Source of the DNA: Sulfurimonas sp.
GTDB lineage: Bacteria; Campylobacterota; Campylobacteria; Campylobacterales; Sulfurimonadaceae
Length of the DNA stretch: 64,000 nucleotides
Direction of reading: 5' to 3'
NCBI RefSeq assembly: GCF_028714655.1
Contig: NZ_JAQTLY010000004.1
Coordinates: forward strand, 100,546-164,545
Made by a program: the position numbers and the translations under genes. Within the stretch, counting starts at the first letter, position 1; every line of letters begins with the position of its first letter. This document shows positions 52,763-61,985 of the stretch, piece after piece. The notes beneath the pieces are model-generated. The model searched no databases, was not told where the DNA came from, and was given only the letters and a program-made list of their open reading frames with translations.

Positions 52763-54901
52763 TTATCTATAAGCATCATCGGTACGGATAAGATGTATAA
52801 CTTTTATTTTTTGTTCGATTTTAACACGAAGTGAGTTAATATCGGCTTCTTTTGACTCAAACTCTATCTCGCAATATCTTGTAGACTCGCTTTTGTTTTT
52901 TCCCAGTTCAATTTGGTTAATGTCAATTTTCAGCTTTGCCAAAAAATTTAAAAACTCCGCCAAAGTACCGACGCCGCTATGAAGCGAGACTATCATATTG
53001 TAGTTGAAAACATTTATTTTTTCCCATCTTACAAAAACCATAGGCTCTTTTGCTTCAAGTTTCTTGATGGCGGTTTTACACATTTTATGATGTACATGTG
53101 CTTTGCCCTTTTCTAAAAAAGCCATCACCTCATCACCGTTTTTCGGATGACAACAGTAGTCAAACACGACATCGCTTATAGAGGATGCACTATATATCTC
53201 CAATCCTTTAAAGTTGTAGAGTTTTAGTTTAAATCTATGTCTGGACAAAAATGTTTTAAAGCGGTTGTTTTGACCTATATCCATAATATATTTATGAATT
53301 ACTTCACGAAAATGTTCTATATCGGTTGCGATGGCGGCTCTTTTATCACAGCCGTTTTTATCAAACCACTCTTCTACTCTCGAACTGCTTAGATTCATAG
53401 CCGTTGCGACAATATTTACGCTTGATTTTGAGTCTACTTCTCTAACCCTTGCGTTACAAACATATCTCATATTTGTTTTTGCTTTTGATGTTTTGACCGC
53501 ATCAATCCAACTGCATCTGGTTATACTGTTTTCATCAACTTCTATTCTTACGATATCTCCGTTATGAAGCTCGTTTATAAGCGATGTTTTTACTTTATTT
53601 ACCAAAGCGGATTTTGCATGATTACCTACATGCGTATGTACCGCGTAAGCAAAATCAAGTACGACCGCACCGCGAGGAAGAGTAAAAGCTTCGCCTTTTG
53701 GCGAAAATACGGATATATCTTCACTGTAAAGATCATTTTTTATCAAATCGTAAAACTCTTCGACGGATTCATTTTGGTAGCCTAGATTATGCAGCCAATC
53801 CAACTTAATGTTGTCATTTCCGCCGCTCTTATACTTCCAGTGCGCTGCAACGCCTAGCTCTGCCGTTTTGTGCATATCGTATGTTCTGATTTGCACTTCA
53901 AAAATAGCGGTGTTATGAAAAACAGTCGTATGAATCGTCCTGTATCCGTTATCTTTAGGTACCGCTATATAGTCTTTAAAGCGTGAGGAGAGAGGCTTAA
54001 AATGAAGATGGATAAGTCCCAAAATATTGTAACATTTAACGGCATCATCCGTCAATATCCTAACAGCCAGAAGATCTAAAACCTCTTCTATACCCACCCC
54101 TTTTCTCTGCATTTTAAGATAGATAGAGTATCTATGTTTTACACGGGACAGTATTTCAAAATCATCTTCGCAAAACCCGTTTTGAACCAATACTTTATTT
54201 ATTATCTCTTTAAACTCTTCAAGCTTCATCTCAATCGCATGATAGTGTATATCAAGATAGCTGTCTATTTGCCGTTTTTCTTCTTTAAAAAGATACGAGA
54301 AACTCAAATCTTCTAATATATTTTTCAAAAAAGAGATACCCAAACGATGTGCAATAGGTGCGTAAACGACAAGTGTCTCTTCAGCTATTCTTTCTTGTTT
54401 TTGAGCAGAGAGAGCATCAAGAGTAAGCATATTATGAAATCTATCACAAAGTTTTACGACCAAAACCCTGACATCTTTTATACTTGCCAAAAGCATTTTA
54501 CGAAAAGAGAGTGCAGAGACTACCAAACGCTCATTTGAGTTGGATGGAATCAGCTCAACATCTCTTATGCTGTCTATTTTTGTAAGACCCTCAACAAGAT
54601 GTGCAACATCTTCTCCAAAAAGCCTATTAATCTCATCAATATTTATTTGAGTATCTTCTACGACATCATGAAGAAGCGCCGCTATCGCCATAGCTTCATC
54701 ATCCGCGATAGATGAGACGATACCTGCTACTAAAATCGGATGAATTATATACGGCTGTCCGCTTTTTCTAAACTGTTTTTCATGTGCAGTTTTGGAATAT
54801 TCTAATGCTTTTTTTAAAGTATCGCTTGGGGGAATCTGTGCGAAAAGATAAGCAATTGCCGAGTCAACATCATCAATTTGTTTTATTTTTTCGATATCCA
54901 T
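52763..54901 (-). CDS. spoT: Bifunctional (p)ppGpp synthetase/hydrolase
   Basis: The 712-aa RelA/SpoT protein has an HD hydrolase domain (AAIAALLHDVVEDT-like block), a synthetase domain (RVKHRYSIYLKMQRKG, DLLAVRI, GYRTIHT), a TGS domain (VFSPKGEAFTLPRGA) and a C-terminal ACT domain. Both catalytic halves look intact, as expected for a phylum with a single long RSH enzyme. The ATG at 54901 was chosen over an upstream TTG. Confidence 0.96.
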   Translation of the reverse strand: MDIEKIKQIDDVDSAIAYLFAQIPPSDTLKKALEYSKTAHEKQFRKSGQPYIIHPILVAGIVSSIADDEAMAIAALLHDVVEDTQINIDEINRLFGEDVAHLVEGLTKIDSIRDVELIPSNSNERLVVSALSFRKMLLASIKDVRVLVVKLCDRFHNMLTLDALSAQKQERIAEETLVVYAPIAHRLGISFLKNILEDLSFSYLFKEEKRQIDSYLDIHYHAIEMKLEEFKEIINKVLVQNGFCEDDFEILSRVKHRYSIYLKMQRKGVGIEEVLDLLAVRILTDDAVKCYNILGLIHLHFKPLSSRFKDYIAVPKDNGYRTIHTTVFHNTAIFEVQIRTYDMHKTAELGVAAHWKYKSGGNDNIKLDWLHNLGYQNESVEEFYDLIKNDLYSEDISVFSPKGEAFTLPRGAVVLDFAYAVHTHVGNHAKSALVNKVKTSLINELHNGDIVRIEVDENSITRCSWIDAVKTSKAKTNMRYVCNARVREVDSKSSVNIVATAMNLSSSRVEEWFDKNGCDKRAAIATDIEHFREVIHKYIMDIGQNNRFKTFLSRHRFKLKLYNFKGLEIYSASSISDVVFDYCCHPKNGDEVMAFLEKGKAHVHHKMCKTAIKKLEAKEPMVFVRWEKINVFNYNMIVSLHSGVGTLAEFLNFLAKLKIDINQIELGKNKSESTRYCEIEFESKEADINSLRVKIEQKIKVIHLIRTDDAYR

Positions 54902-54920
54902 TTGACTCGAACTCAATTTA

Positions 54921-55139
54921 CTATTTTTTTATGTCAACAAAGCCTTTTATTGTTATAAGGCCCTCTGCAATTTCCATTAAAGCCAAATCAGCCACTTTAA
55001 CATTTTTTGAAACATTTAACTTGCTTATTGCACCGTTTAAAAGCTGATCCGTTCTTTTTGACACGGCTATGGCTAACTGGTAACGATCCATTCTTGGATT
55101 GTTATCTAAAATTTTCGCTGTTAATTCTTCTACTTTCAT
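54921..55139 (-). CDS. rpoZ: RNA polymerase omega subunit
   Basis: The 72-aa protein (MKVEELTAKILDNNPRMDRY) is the small omega subunit that stabilises RNA polymerase and helps bind ppGpp. A strong AAGGAG site precedes the ATG. It lies between pyrH and spoT, 19 bp before the latter. Confidence 0.92.
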   Translation of the reverse strand: MKVEELTAKILDNNPRMDRYQLAIAVSKRTDQLLNGAISKLNVSKNVKVADLALMEIAEGLITIKGFVDIKK

Positions 55140-55154
55140 TTTTTCTCCTTAAGA

Positions 55155-55880
<726 letters not shown>

Positions 55881-55894
55881 TTAAAATTACGCGA

Positions 55895-55900
55895 ATTGTA
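55895..55900 (-). promoter_or_regulatory. Possible -10 box of the pyrH operon
   Basis: Minus-strand TACAAT lies 26 bp before the pyrH ATG, with AAAGGAA as ribosome site. Confidence 0.4.
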
Positions 55901-55953
55901 CTTAAACTTCTCTTTGATATTGCTTTGAAGAAAGCGTGCCGCTCTCTGGACAT

Positions 55954-55982
55954 TTGACAATCCTCGGTTGTAAAGTTATAAT
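55954..55982 (+). promoter_or_regulatory. Consensus sigma70 promoter of modA
   Basis: TTGACA (55954-55959), a 17-bp spacer and TATAAT (55977-55982) form a perfect promoter 23 bp before the modA ATG. No ModE-like operator or molybdenum riboswitch was seen. Confidence 0.85.
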
Positions 55983-56005
55983 TAACCCAAAAAACAGGTC
56001 AAAAG

Positions 56006-56755
56006 ATGAAAAAAATATTTTTAAGTTTAATTTTACTTGCAACTTGTATGTTTGCAGATAAAATTACTATTTTTGCGGCAAGTGATTTAAAGTTTGCCCT
56101 TGATGAAATAAAGACGGAATTTTTAAAGCAAAACACAAAAGATGAAATAGAGATGATTTACGGCTCATCGGGAAAGGGGATGCACCAAATTGAAAATGGA
56201 GCGCCGTATAGTCTTTTTTTTAGTGCAAATATGGAATTCGTGGAAAAGATGTTTAAACACGGAGATGTAACCACCAAACCAAAACCGTATGCTTTGGGTC
56301 GAGTGGTAATTTGGAGTAAACATAAGAATTTTGATGCAACCAAAGGGTTTGATAATCTCAAAGCCCCTTGGGTACAAAAAATCGCTATTGCGAATCCAAC
56401 TCATGCGCCGTATGGCGAAAAAGCAAAACAGGCAATGGAAAGTATGGGCATATATGAAAGTTTAAAATCAAAATTTATTTTTGGAGAAAATATCTCTCAA
56501 ACAGCCGGATTTGTAGCAAGTGAAGCTGCCGATATCGGAATTATCGCACTCTCTTTGGCTCTTGCTCCGACTATTGCAAATACCGAACATAACAAGTATT
56601 ATCTTATAGAAAATAAACTTCATAAACCGCTGGAACAAGGGTATGGGATAACAAAGCACGGTTCAAACTCATCTTTGACTAAGAAGTTTTATGATTTTAT
56701 GGAGACAAAAACAGCTAATGATGTTATGAAAAAATATGGTTTTGTTATAGATTAA
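56006..56755 (+). CDS. modA: Molybdate-binding protein ModA
   Basis: The 249-aa periplasmic protein has a signal peptide (LSLILLATCMFA) and the ModA fold with TIFAASDLKFAL, MIYGSSGKGMHQIENGAPY and IANPTHAPYGEKA. It delivers molybdate or tungstate to ModBC. It has its own strong promoter and is separated from the rest of the operon by a MITE-like repeat. Confidence 0.93.
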   Translation: MKKIFLSLILLATCMFADKITIFAASDLKFALDEIKTEFLKQNTKDEIEMIYGSSGKGMHQIENGAPYSLFFSANMEFVEKMFKHGDVTTKPKPYALGRVVIWSKHKNFDATKGFDNLKAPWVQKIAIANPTHAPYGEKAKQAMESMGIYESLKSKFIFGENISQTAGFVASEAADIGIIALSLALAPTIANTEHNKYYLIENKLHKPLEQGYGITKHGSNSSLTKKFYDFMETKTANDVMKKYGFVID

Positions 56756-56794
56756 TCGGTAAAATCTCCAAAACATTGTAAAATAATAAAAATA

Positions 56795-56942
56795 TAATAG
56801 ACTTCTTGCAAACCAAAGATCCTGAATCAAGTTCAGGATGACGAAAACTCATAAATCTCGTCATTGGCAAACTTGTACCGCAAGGGTATTTCCTTTGGTC
56901 ATTTGGAATCTAATTTTTTAGTTATGCAAAAGAAGTCTAATA
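56795..56942. mobile_element. MITE-like element, copy B
   Basis: Terminal inverted repeats (TAATAGACTTCTTGCA at the left, TGCAAAAGAAGTCTAATA at the right) enclose about 115 bp with an internal palindrome GATCCTGAA/TTCAGGAT. The reverse complement matches 26978-27118. No coding capacity. It lies between modA and the TOBE gene. Confidence 0.72.
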
Positions 56943-56955
56943 AGGTTTGATTGCT

Positions 56956-57351
56956 ATGAATATTTTAAAAGCAACCATAGTATCTATAAAGCAAGTTGAT
57001 GAGCTGATGCTGATTTTTTTAGATGCAGAGGGTATTATTTTTAACTCGCTTGTCCTTAAAAACTCGCCGGAAAACGAGTTTGAAGTAGGTATGTGCGTAC
57101 ATCTGATTTTTAAAGAAACGGAAGTAGCACTTGCTACAAAAGAGTCCATTGTGAGCGAGAGAAACGGTTTCATTTCAAAAATCACACATATACAAAACGG
57201 TAAACTGCTTGCAAACATTACGCTTGATTTTTTTGACAACGGCATAAACGCCGTTATTACAAAAGGCGCGCTTCACGGACTTAAATGCAAAGTCGGCGAT
57301 GAGTTTAGATGGTTTGTAAAAGCAAATGAAGTTACTTTGCAGAGGATTTAA
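56956..57351 (+). CDS. TOBE-domain molybdate-binding protein
   Basis: The 131-aa protein is made of two TOBE/Mop-like halves (about 1-65 and 68-131), which bind molybdate. It has no helix-turn-helix, so it may store or sense molybdate rather than bind DNA. The ATG at 56956 was preferred to a TTG nine bases upstream. It abuts modB and follows a MITE-like repeat. Confidence 0.8.
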   Translation: MNILKATIVSIKQVDELMLIFLDAEGIIFNSLVLKNSPENEFEVGMCVHLIFKETEVALATKESIVSERNGFISKITHIQNGKLLANITLDFFDNGINAVITKGALHGLKCKVGDEFRWFVKANEVTLQRI

Positions 57352-57352
57352 T

Positions 57353-58033
57353 ATGGACGAATCTTTTTTGCAGACAATGAAGCTGACATTTGAGTTGGCT
57401 GCTATTACTACTTTTATTTTGCTTTTTATCGGAATTCCTTTGGGGTACTTTTTATCGCAAACGAAATCAAAACTAAAGCCTGCTATAGAGGCTTTTGTCT
57501 CTATGCCTTTAGTGCTTCCGCCATCTGTTTTGGGATTTTACCTGCTTCTTGCGTTTAGTCCGAAAAACGCTTTTGGAGAGTTTTTTCAAGAAAATTTTGA
57601 TATAAGACTTGTTTTTAGTTTTGAAGGGCTTGTCATCGCTTCGGTACTCTTTAGTTTGCCGTTTATGGTACATCCGATTCAAAGCGGATTTTCTTCTCTT
57701 CCAAAATCACTGAAAGAGGCTTCATACACACTTGGAAAGAGCCGATTTGAGACTCTTTGGTATGTGCTTCTGCCAAATATAAAACCATCGCTTTTGACTG
57801 CTTCCGTAATCACTTTTGCCCATACGGTAGGAGAGTTTGGAGTGGTGCTCATGATAGGCGGAAACATAGCAGGGGAGACAAAAGTAGCAAGCATCGCCAT
57901 TTACGATGAAGTCGAGTCGCTTAACTACACGGTTGCAAACCAGTACGCTTTTACGCTTTTTATCATCACTTTTTCTATCTTGCTTTTTGTCTATATGCTA
58001 AATAAACAGATGGTTAGAAGCGAGTTTAAATAG
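57353..58033 (+). CDS. modB: Molybdate ABC transporter permease ModB
   Basis: The 226-aa inner-membrane permease has five or six helices and the EAA-loop (LKEASYTLGKSRFETLWYV) that contacts ModC. The IPLGYFLSQ and PLVLPPSVLGFYLL blocks are typical of ModB. The ATG at 57353 directly follows the TOBE gene stop. Confidence 0.95.
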   Translation: MDESFLQTMKLTFELAAITTFILLFIGIPLGYFLSQTKSKLKPAIEAFVSMPLVLPPSVLGFYLLLAFSPKNAFGEFFQENFDIRLVFSFEGLVIASVLFSLPFMVHPIQSGFSSLPKSLKEASYTLGKSRFETLWYVLLPNIKPSLLTASVITFAHTVGEFGVVLMIGGNIAGETKVASIAIYDEVESLNYTVANQYAFTLFIITFSILLFVYMLNKQMVRSEFK

Positions 58034-58100
58034 TAAAATTTTTTAAAGATAAGTTAATTATGTTTTATGTATTATGTTTAAAGCATAAAGGAATAAATAG

Positions 58101-59213
58101 ATGATATCAAACCCTTTTTATTACGGCGGAGCTGTTAAAAAAGAGCATTTCTGTAATAGAGTAAGCGAAATAAAAGAGCTTAAAAGTGATATCAATGCAG
58201 GACTTAACACTCTTATCTACGCTCCGCGAAGATTTGGTAAGACTTCATTTGTGCTTAAAGCATTAGATGAGCTTAAAGAGCAAAATATTAAATATGTTTT
58301 TTTAGACCTTATGTATCTCTCAACCATTGATGAATTTATTAATAAATATTTCAATGTTTTAGCAAAAAGCTTAGAAGAACCAACCGATAAAGTAGTAAAT
58401 TTCTTCAAATCTATTTTAAAAATACGACCAAATATAAATGTAAATTTTGATGCCGCCGGTACTCCTAGTTTTTCATTAGCCTTAAATAGTGAAGATAAAA
58501 CAAAAGCGCTTGAAGATGTACTAAATATTCCGCTATCGTTTGCAGAAAGCGGGCAAAAAATAGTAGTAGTATTTGACGAGTTTCAAGAGATATCAAATCT
58601 TGAGCTTGAAGCAAAACTAAGAAGTATTATCCAGTATCATAGCGATAAAGTTGCTTACATTTTTATGGGAAGTAAAAAAAGTATGTTGCACGCTATGTTT
58701 TTAGATAAAAATAGACCGTTTTACAAATCGGTAAAACATTTTAAAATCAAAGAGATTAAAGAGGAGTCTTGGAGTGAATTTATAATCTCAAAGTTTGCAA
58801 AAACGCATAAAGAGATTGAACAAAGATATATCTCTAAAATAGTAGAATTTACAAAAGGTTTTCCATACTACACACAACAATTTGCTTACGAACTTTGGAA
58901 TAGCACACAAAATCAGGTTGATGATGTGATTTTTGAAAAAACTCTAAAGATGATACTAGAGAGAGAAGAGGATCTTTTTGCAGTAGAGTGGGATAACATC
59001 ACACAAAATCAAAAAAAAGCGCTTAAAATAATTATTGGGAAAAATGGTAAAAATCTCTATGATGAGCAGTATTTGGCAAAATATCAAATAAAAACCGGCT
59101 CTTTTCAAACAGCATTAAAAGGCTTAATTCAAAAAGATATCATTGATAAAACAGCGGACGGATACTATTTTCAAGACCCGCTTTTTGAGTTTTGGGTAAG
59201 CGGGAATAGATGA
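58101..59213 (+). CDS. AAA ATPase of the archaeal-type (PF01637-like) family
   Basis: The 370-aa protein has Walker A APRRFGKTS (41-49), Walker B VVVFDEFQE (D about 158) and a C-terminal winged helix ending LFEFWVSG. Such ATPases are scattered accessory genes of unknown role. It sits between modB and modC, starts with its own AAAGGAA site, and its stop overlaps the modC start (ATGA). Its presence in a mod operon is unusual and looks like an insertion. Confidence 0.85.
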   Translation: MISNPFYYGGAVKKEHFCNRVSEIKELKSDINAGLNTLIYAPRRFGKTSFVLKALDELKEQNIKYVFLDLMYLSTIDEFINKYFNVLAKSLEEPTDKVVNFFKSILKIRPNINVNFDAAGTPSFSLALNSEDKTKALEDVLNIPLSFAESGQKIVVVFDEFQEISNLELEAKLRSIIQYHSDKVAYIFMGSKKSMLHAMFLDKNRPFYKSVKHFKIKEIKEESWSEFIISKFAKTHKEIEQRYISKIVEFTKGFPYYTQQFAYELWNSTQNQVDDVIFEKTLKMILEREEDLFAVEWDNITQNQKKALKIIIGKNGKNLYDEQYLAKYQIKTGSFQTALKGLIQKDIIDKTADGYYFQDPLFEFWVSGNR

Positions 59214-60082
59214 TAAAGATAAACATCAAAAAAAAGCTCAACACAGCAGACGGAGAGATACTTTTACAAGTAAACAAAGAGATACAAAACGGCGATTTTT
59301 TAGCACTTTTCGGCAAGAGCGGGAGCGGTAAGACTACGCTTTTACGGATAATCGCGGGGCTTGAAGTGCCGGATAGCGGAAAGATAATTGTAGATAATGA
59401 AGTTTGGTTTGACAGCGAAAAAGGGATAAATCTGCCGCCGCAGAAGCGAAATGTCGGGTTTGTATTTCAAGATTATGCGCTTTTTCCAAATATGAGCGTG
59501 CGGAAAAACTTAGAATTCGCTCTAAAAAATAGAAATGAGAGCAAAAAAGTAGATGAGATTTTAGAGATTATGGAGATAACGAACCTCTCTTCTATGATGC
59601 CTCATAACTTAAGCGGCGGGCAAAAACAGAGAGTCGCGGTTGCAAGAGCTTTGATGAACGAACCTAAAATGCTTCTTCTTGACGAGCCGCTCTCGGCGCT
59701 TGACCACATTATGAGAGCAAAACTTCAAGATGAGCTTTTGGCAGTTCATAAAAGATTTAATATCACATCCATTTTGGTAAGTCACGATATAGGCGAAGTG
59801 TTTAAGCTCTCAAATCGGGTATGGAAAATTTTGCTTGGAGAGATTACGAATGACGGCACTCCGACGCAAGTCTTTGCAAACCAAAACCTAAGTTCAAAAT
59901 TTAAGATTACTGCAGAAGTACTCTCTATCAAAAAAAGCGATATTTTATATGTCGTAGAACTTTTATCTCATAACGAAATCATCAAAGTAACGGCGACGGA
60001 AAGAGATATTAAAAATATCCGCGAGGGAGAGAAGGTGCTTGTTTCATCAAAAGCGTTCAATCCCATCTTTACAAAGATATAA
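59210..60082 (+). CDS. modC: Molybdate ABC transporter ATPase ModC
   Basis: The 290-aa ATPase has Walker A GKSGSGKTT (35-43), the signature LSGGQKQRV (134-142), Walker B LLLDEP (155-160) and a short C-terminal TOBE-like part. It powers ModB. Its ATG overlaps the stop of the preceding ATPase gene, so its translation may now depend on that gene. It otherwise looks intact. Confidence 0.94.
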   Translation: MIKINIKKKLNTADGEILLQVNKEIQNGDFLALFGKSGSGKTTLLRIIAGLEVPDSGKIIVDNEVWFDSEKGINLPPQKRNVGFVFQDYALFPNMSVRKNLEFALKNRNESKKVDEILEIMEITNLSSMMPHNLSGGQKQRVAVARALMNEPKMLLLDEPLSALDHIMRAKLQDELLAVHKRFNITSILVSHDIGEVFKLSNRVWKILLGEITNDGTPTQVFANQNLSSKFKITAEVLSIKKSDILYVVELLSHNEIIKVTATERDIKNIREGEKVLVSSKAFNPIFTKI

Positions 60083-60126
60083 GCGACAAGTTAATTTAGA
60101 GTACTTATAATTTTCTGAGCAAATAT

Positions 60127-60206
60127 AGATTGCTTCGTCGCTCTGCTTCTCGCAATGACGAGAGTGGCATCGTCACTGCGAGGAACGAAGTGACGCGGCA
60201 GTCTCA
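60127..60206. repeat. REP/MITE-like inverted repeat, element 1
   Basis: Two 35-bp arms (AGATTGCTTCGTCGCT... and the complement of ...AGTGACGCGGCAGTCT) form an imperfect hairpin. The right end supplies bases of the stop codon of the diguanylate cyclase gene. It is related to 61848-61985. Confidence 0.8.
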
Positions 60207-61739
60207 ATGCATTTCATTATAAACAACGACTCGGTTCCGTCCCTTTTCTTTTGCCTTGTAGAGAGCCTCATCAGCATATCTGTATACATCGTTTACGCTG
60301 TTTACAAGCCCCGGTTTTATCACTATAAGCCCCATAGAAATAGTGACATACTTGCCTGCCGTACTTTTTTTATGTTCAATCTTTTCTTCTTCAACTTTTT
60401 TTCTTATAGCGTCTGCAAAATCAAATGCCTGAGAATCATCCAACCCCGTGCATAAGACCCCAAACTCCTCGCCTCCGAGTCTAAAAGCAAAATCACCCTC
60501 TCTTCTTAGAGAGTTCTTCAAACAATTTGCTACGGCTTTTAAAGTTTCATCTCCCGCTTGATGTCCATAGGTGTCGTTATACTGTTTGAAATGATCTATA
60601 TCTACAATGATAAAAGCAAGTGTCTGCCTTGCTCTTTTTTGAGCTTTTAAAAGGTTGTCAAAGACTAGGTCGAAATATCTTCTATTGTGCAAAGTAGTCA
60701 TTGCATCCGTTATCGTCAGCTCTTCTATCTTACTGATAAATTTTCTATTTCTCCTGTAAAACATTGCATTTATGAAAATAATAAATAAAATAGAGCAAAA
60801 GCCGGCCAAAATTATGAAAATAGAGATTTCTTTATCTCTATTTAACCTTTTTTCTAAAATATGACTTAAGTTTTTTAAATTTTCATTGTACAAATCTATA
60901 ATAGACTCAATATTTTTTGTTGTAATACTATATATTTCAAATAGATTTTCGCCGTTTAAGAACTTATTGTTTGCAAACTCTATTATCGCATCTTGCGCTT
61001 TTAACGCCCCGTTATGAGCATCTTTTATTTCATCGCTGTTTCTATTTTCATAATAAAGAGACAGATTGTAGTTTAGTTTTTCCAATTTTTCTTTTATCTT
61101 ATTTTCTTGTGCTTTTATATATTCTCGCTGATTATCTACCAATCCGCTGTTTTGTGCAGATAAAGTCACTGCTCTTATCTGCCCGTTATACTCTATAAGT
61201 TCAGGCAGCAAAAAGACAATATTGTCAATCAAAACATAAGAGTTCATCGTTGAATCTAAAATAAGCTTGCAGTGATAAGATAGTCGACCGGAAAATCTCA
61301 TAAAATCATGAATTACATCGGTTAGATAGTAGTAGTTCGTATGTTCCAATGGAGAAGTTTTACCAAGAGAATCTATAAAATTCAATAATTCGTTTTTTAA
61401 AGAGGTGTCATTTTCTATAAACATAGAATGCTCTTTTAACATTGCCAAATCTTTATAGATACTCTCTTTTATAATTTTTATATGTTCTATGGATTTTTCA
61501 TCTCCATTTCCCATACATACCAAACCCCTTAATTTTTGAATATCAAAAACGGTTCTTTGTATCTGTGCTATAACCCTTAACCCCGTTATCTCATGGGATG
61601 TAAACTTAACACTATCCCTAATATGAAGAAAAGCGTATGAAAACATAACAATGATAGCAAATACGGGCACTACCGTCAATGTTACAAAATAAGCAAAATT
61701 TTTGTTTTTTTTGTTTTTATTTATATCTTGACAAATCAT
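60204..61739 (-). CDS. Membrane diguanylate cyclase with periplasmic helical sensor
   Basis: The 511-aa protein has two membrane helices (about 17-39 and 308-328) around a helical periplasmic domain, then a GGDEF domain with RLGGEEF near 420. The inhibitory RxxD site (REGD) stands in its normal place, so feedback by c-di-GMP is expected. DIDHFKQYNDTYGHQAGD is intact. Nine G residues form the ribosome site 6 nt before the ATG, which may make expression phase-variable. Confidence 0.92.
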   Translation of the reverse strand: MICQDINKNKKNKNFAYFVTLTVVPVFAIIVMFSYAFLHIRDSVKFTSHEITGLRVIAQIQRTVFDIQKLRGLVCMGNGDEKSIEHIKIIKESIYKDLAMLKEHSMFIENDTSLKNELLNFIDSLGKTSPLEHTNYYYLTDVIHDFMRFSGRLSYHCKLILDSTMNSYVLIDNIVFLLPELIEYNGQIRAVTLSAQNSGLVDNQREYIKAQENKIKEKLEKLNYNLSLYYENRNSDEIKDAHNGALKAQDAIIEFANNKFLNGENLFEIYSITTKNIESIIDLYNENLKNLSHILEKRLNRDKEISIFIILAGFCSILFIIFINAMFYRRNRKFISKIEELTITDAMTTLHNRRYFDLVFDNLLKAQKRARQTLAFIIVDIDHFKQYNDTYGHQAGDETLKAVANCLKNSLRREGDFAFRLGGEEFGVLCTGLDDSQAFDFADAIRKKVEEEKIEHKKSTAGKYVTISMGLIVIKPGLVNSVNDVYRYADEALYKAKEKGRNRVVVYNEMH

Positions 61740-61745
61740 CTATTT

Positions 61746-61754
61746 CCCCCCCCC
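61746..61754 (-). promoter_or_regulatory. G9 tract serving as ribosome binding site
   Basis: Nine G on the minus strand lie 6 nt before the cyclase ATG. Tracts of this length slip readily in Campylobacterota, and a change would alter ribosome-site spacing or an overlapping short frame. Confidence 0.6.
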
Positions 61755-61847
61755 ATCGCACATATATAAGAGGCCTTGAAAATCGTATCTAAACTAAACT
61801 TAAGGGAAACAAAAATAAAAAATAATTATGAAAATTTGGTTAACCAT

Positions 61848-61985
61848 AGATTGCTTCGTCGCTTTGCTCCTCGCAATGACGGTCGAGATTACCGCGCTTG
61901 TCATTGAGATTACCGCGCTTGTCATTGCGAGCGAAGCGCGGCAACCTCTCCCTTTTTCGTCATTGCGAGCGAAGCGCGGCAATCT
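61848..61985. repeat. REP/MITE-like inverted repeat, element 2
   Basis: The ends AGATTGCTTCGTCGCTTTGC and its partner GCGAAGCGCGGCAATCT are inverted. Inside are a tandem 21-bp repeat (GAGATTACCGCGCTTGTCATT twice) and two copies of GTCATTGCGAGCGAAGCGCG. The right end forms the stop codon of the reductase gene. Confidence 0.85.

Noticed and set aside
61848..61985. Repeated GTCATTGCGAG units considered as a CRISPR array
   Set aside because: Units are inverted and irregular, with no uniform spacers and no cas genes.
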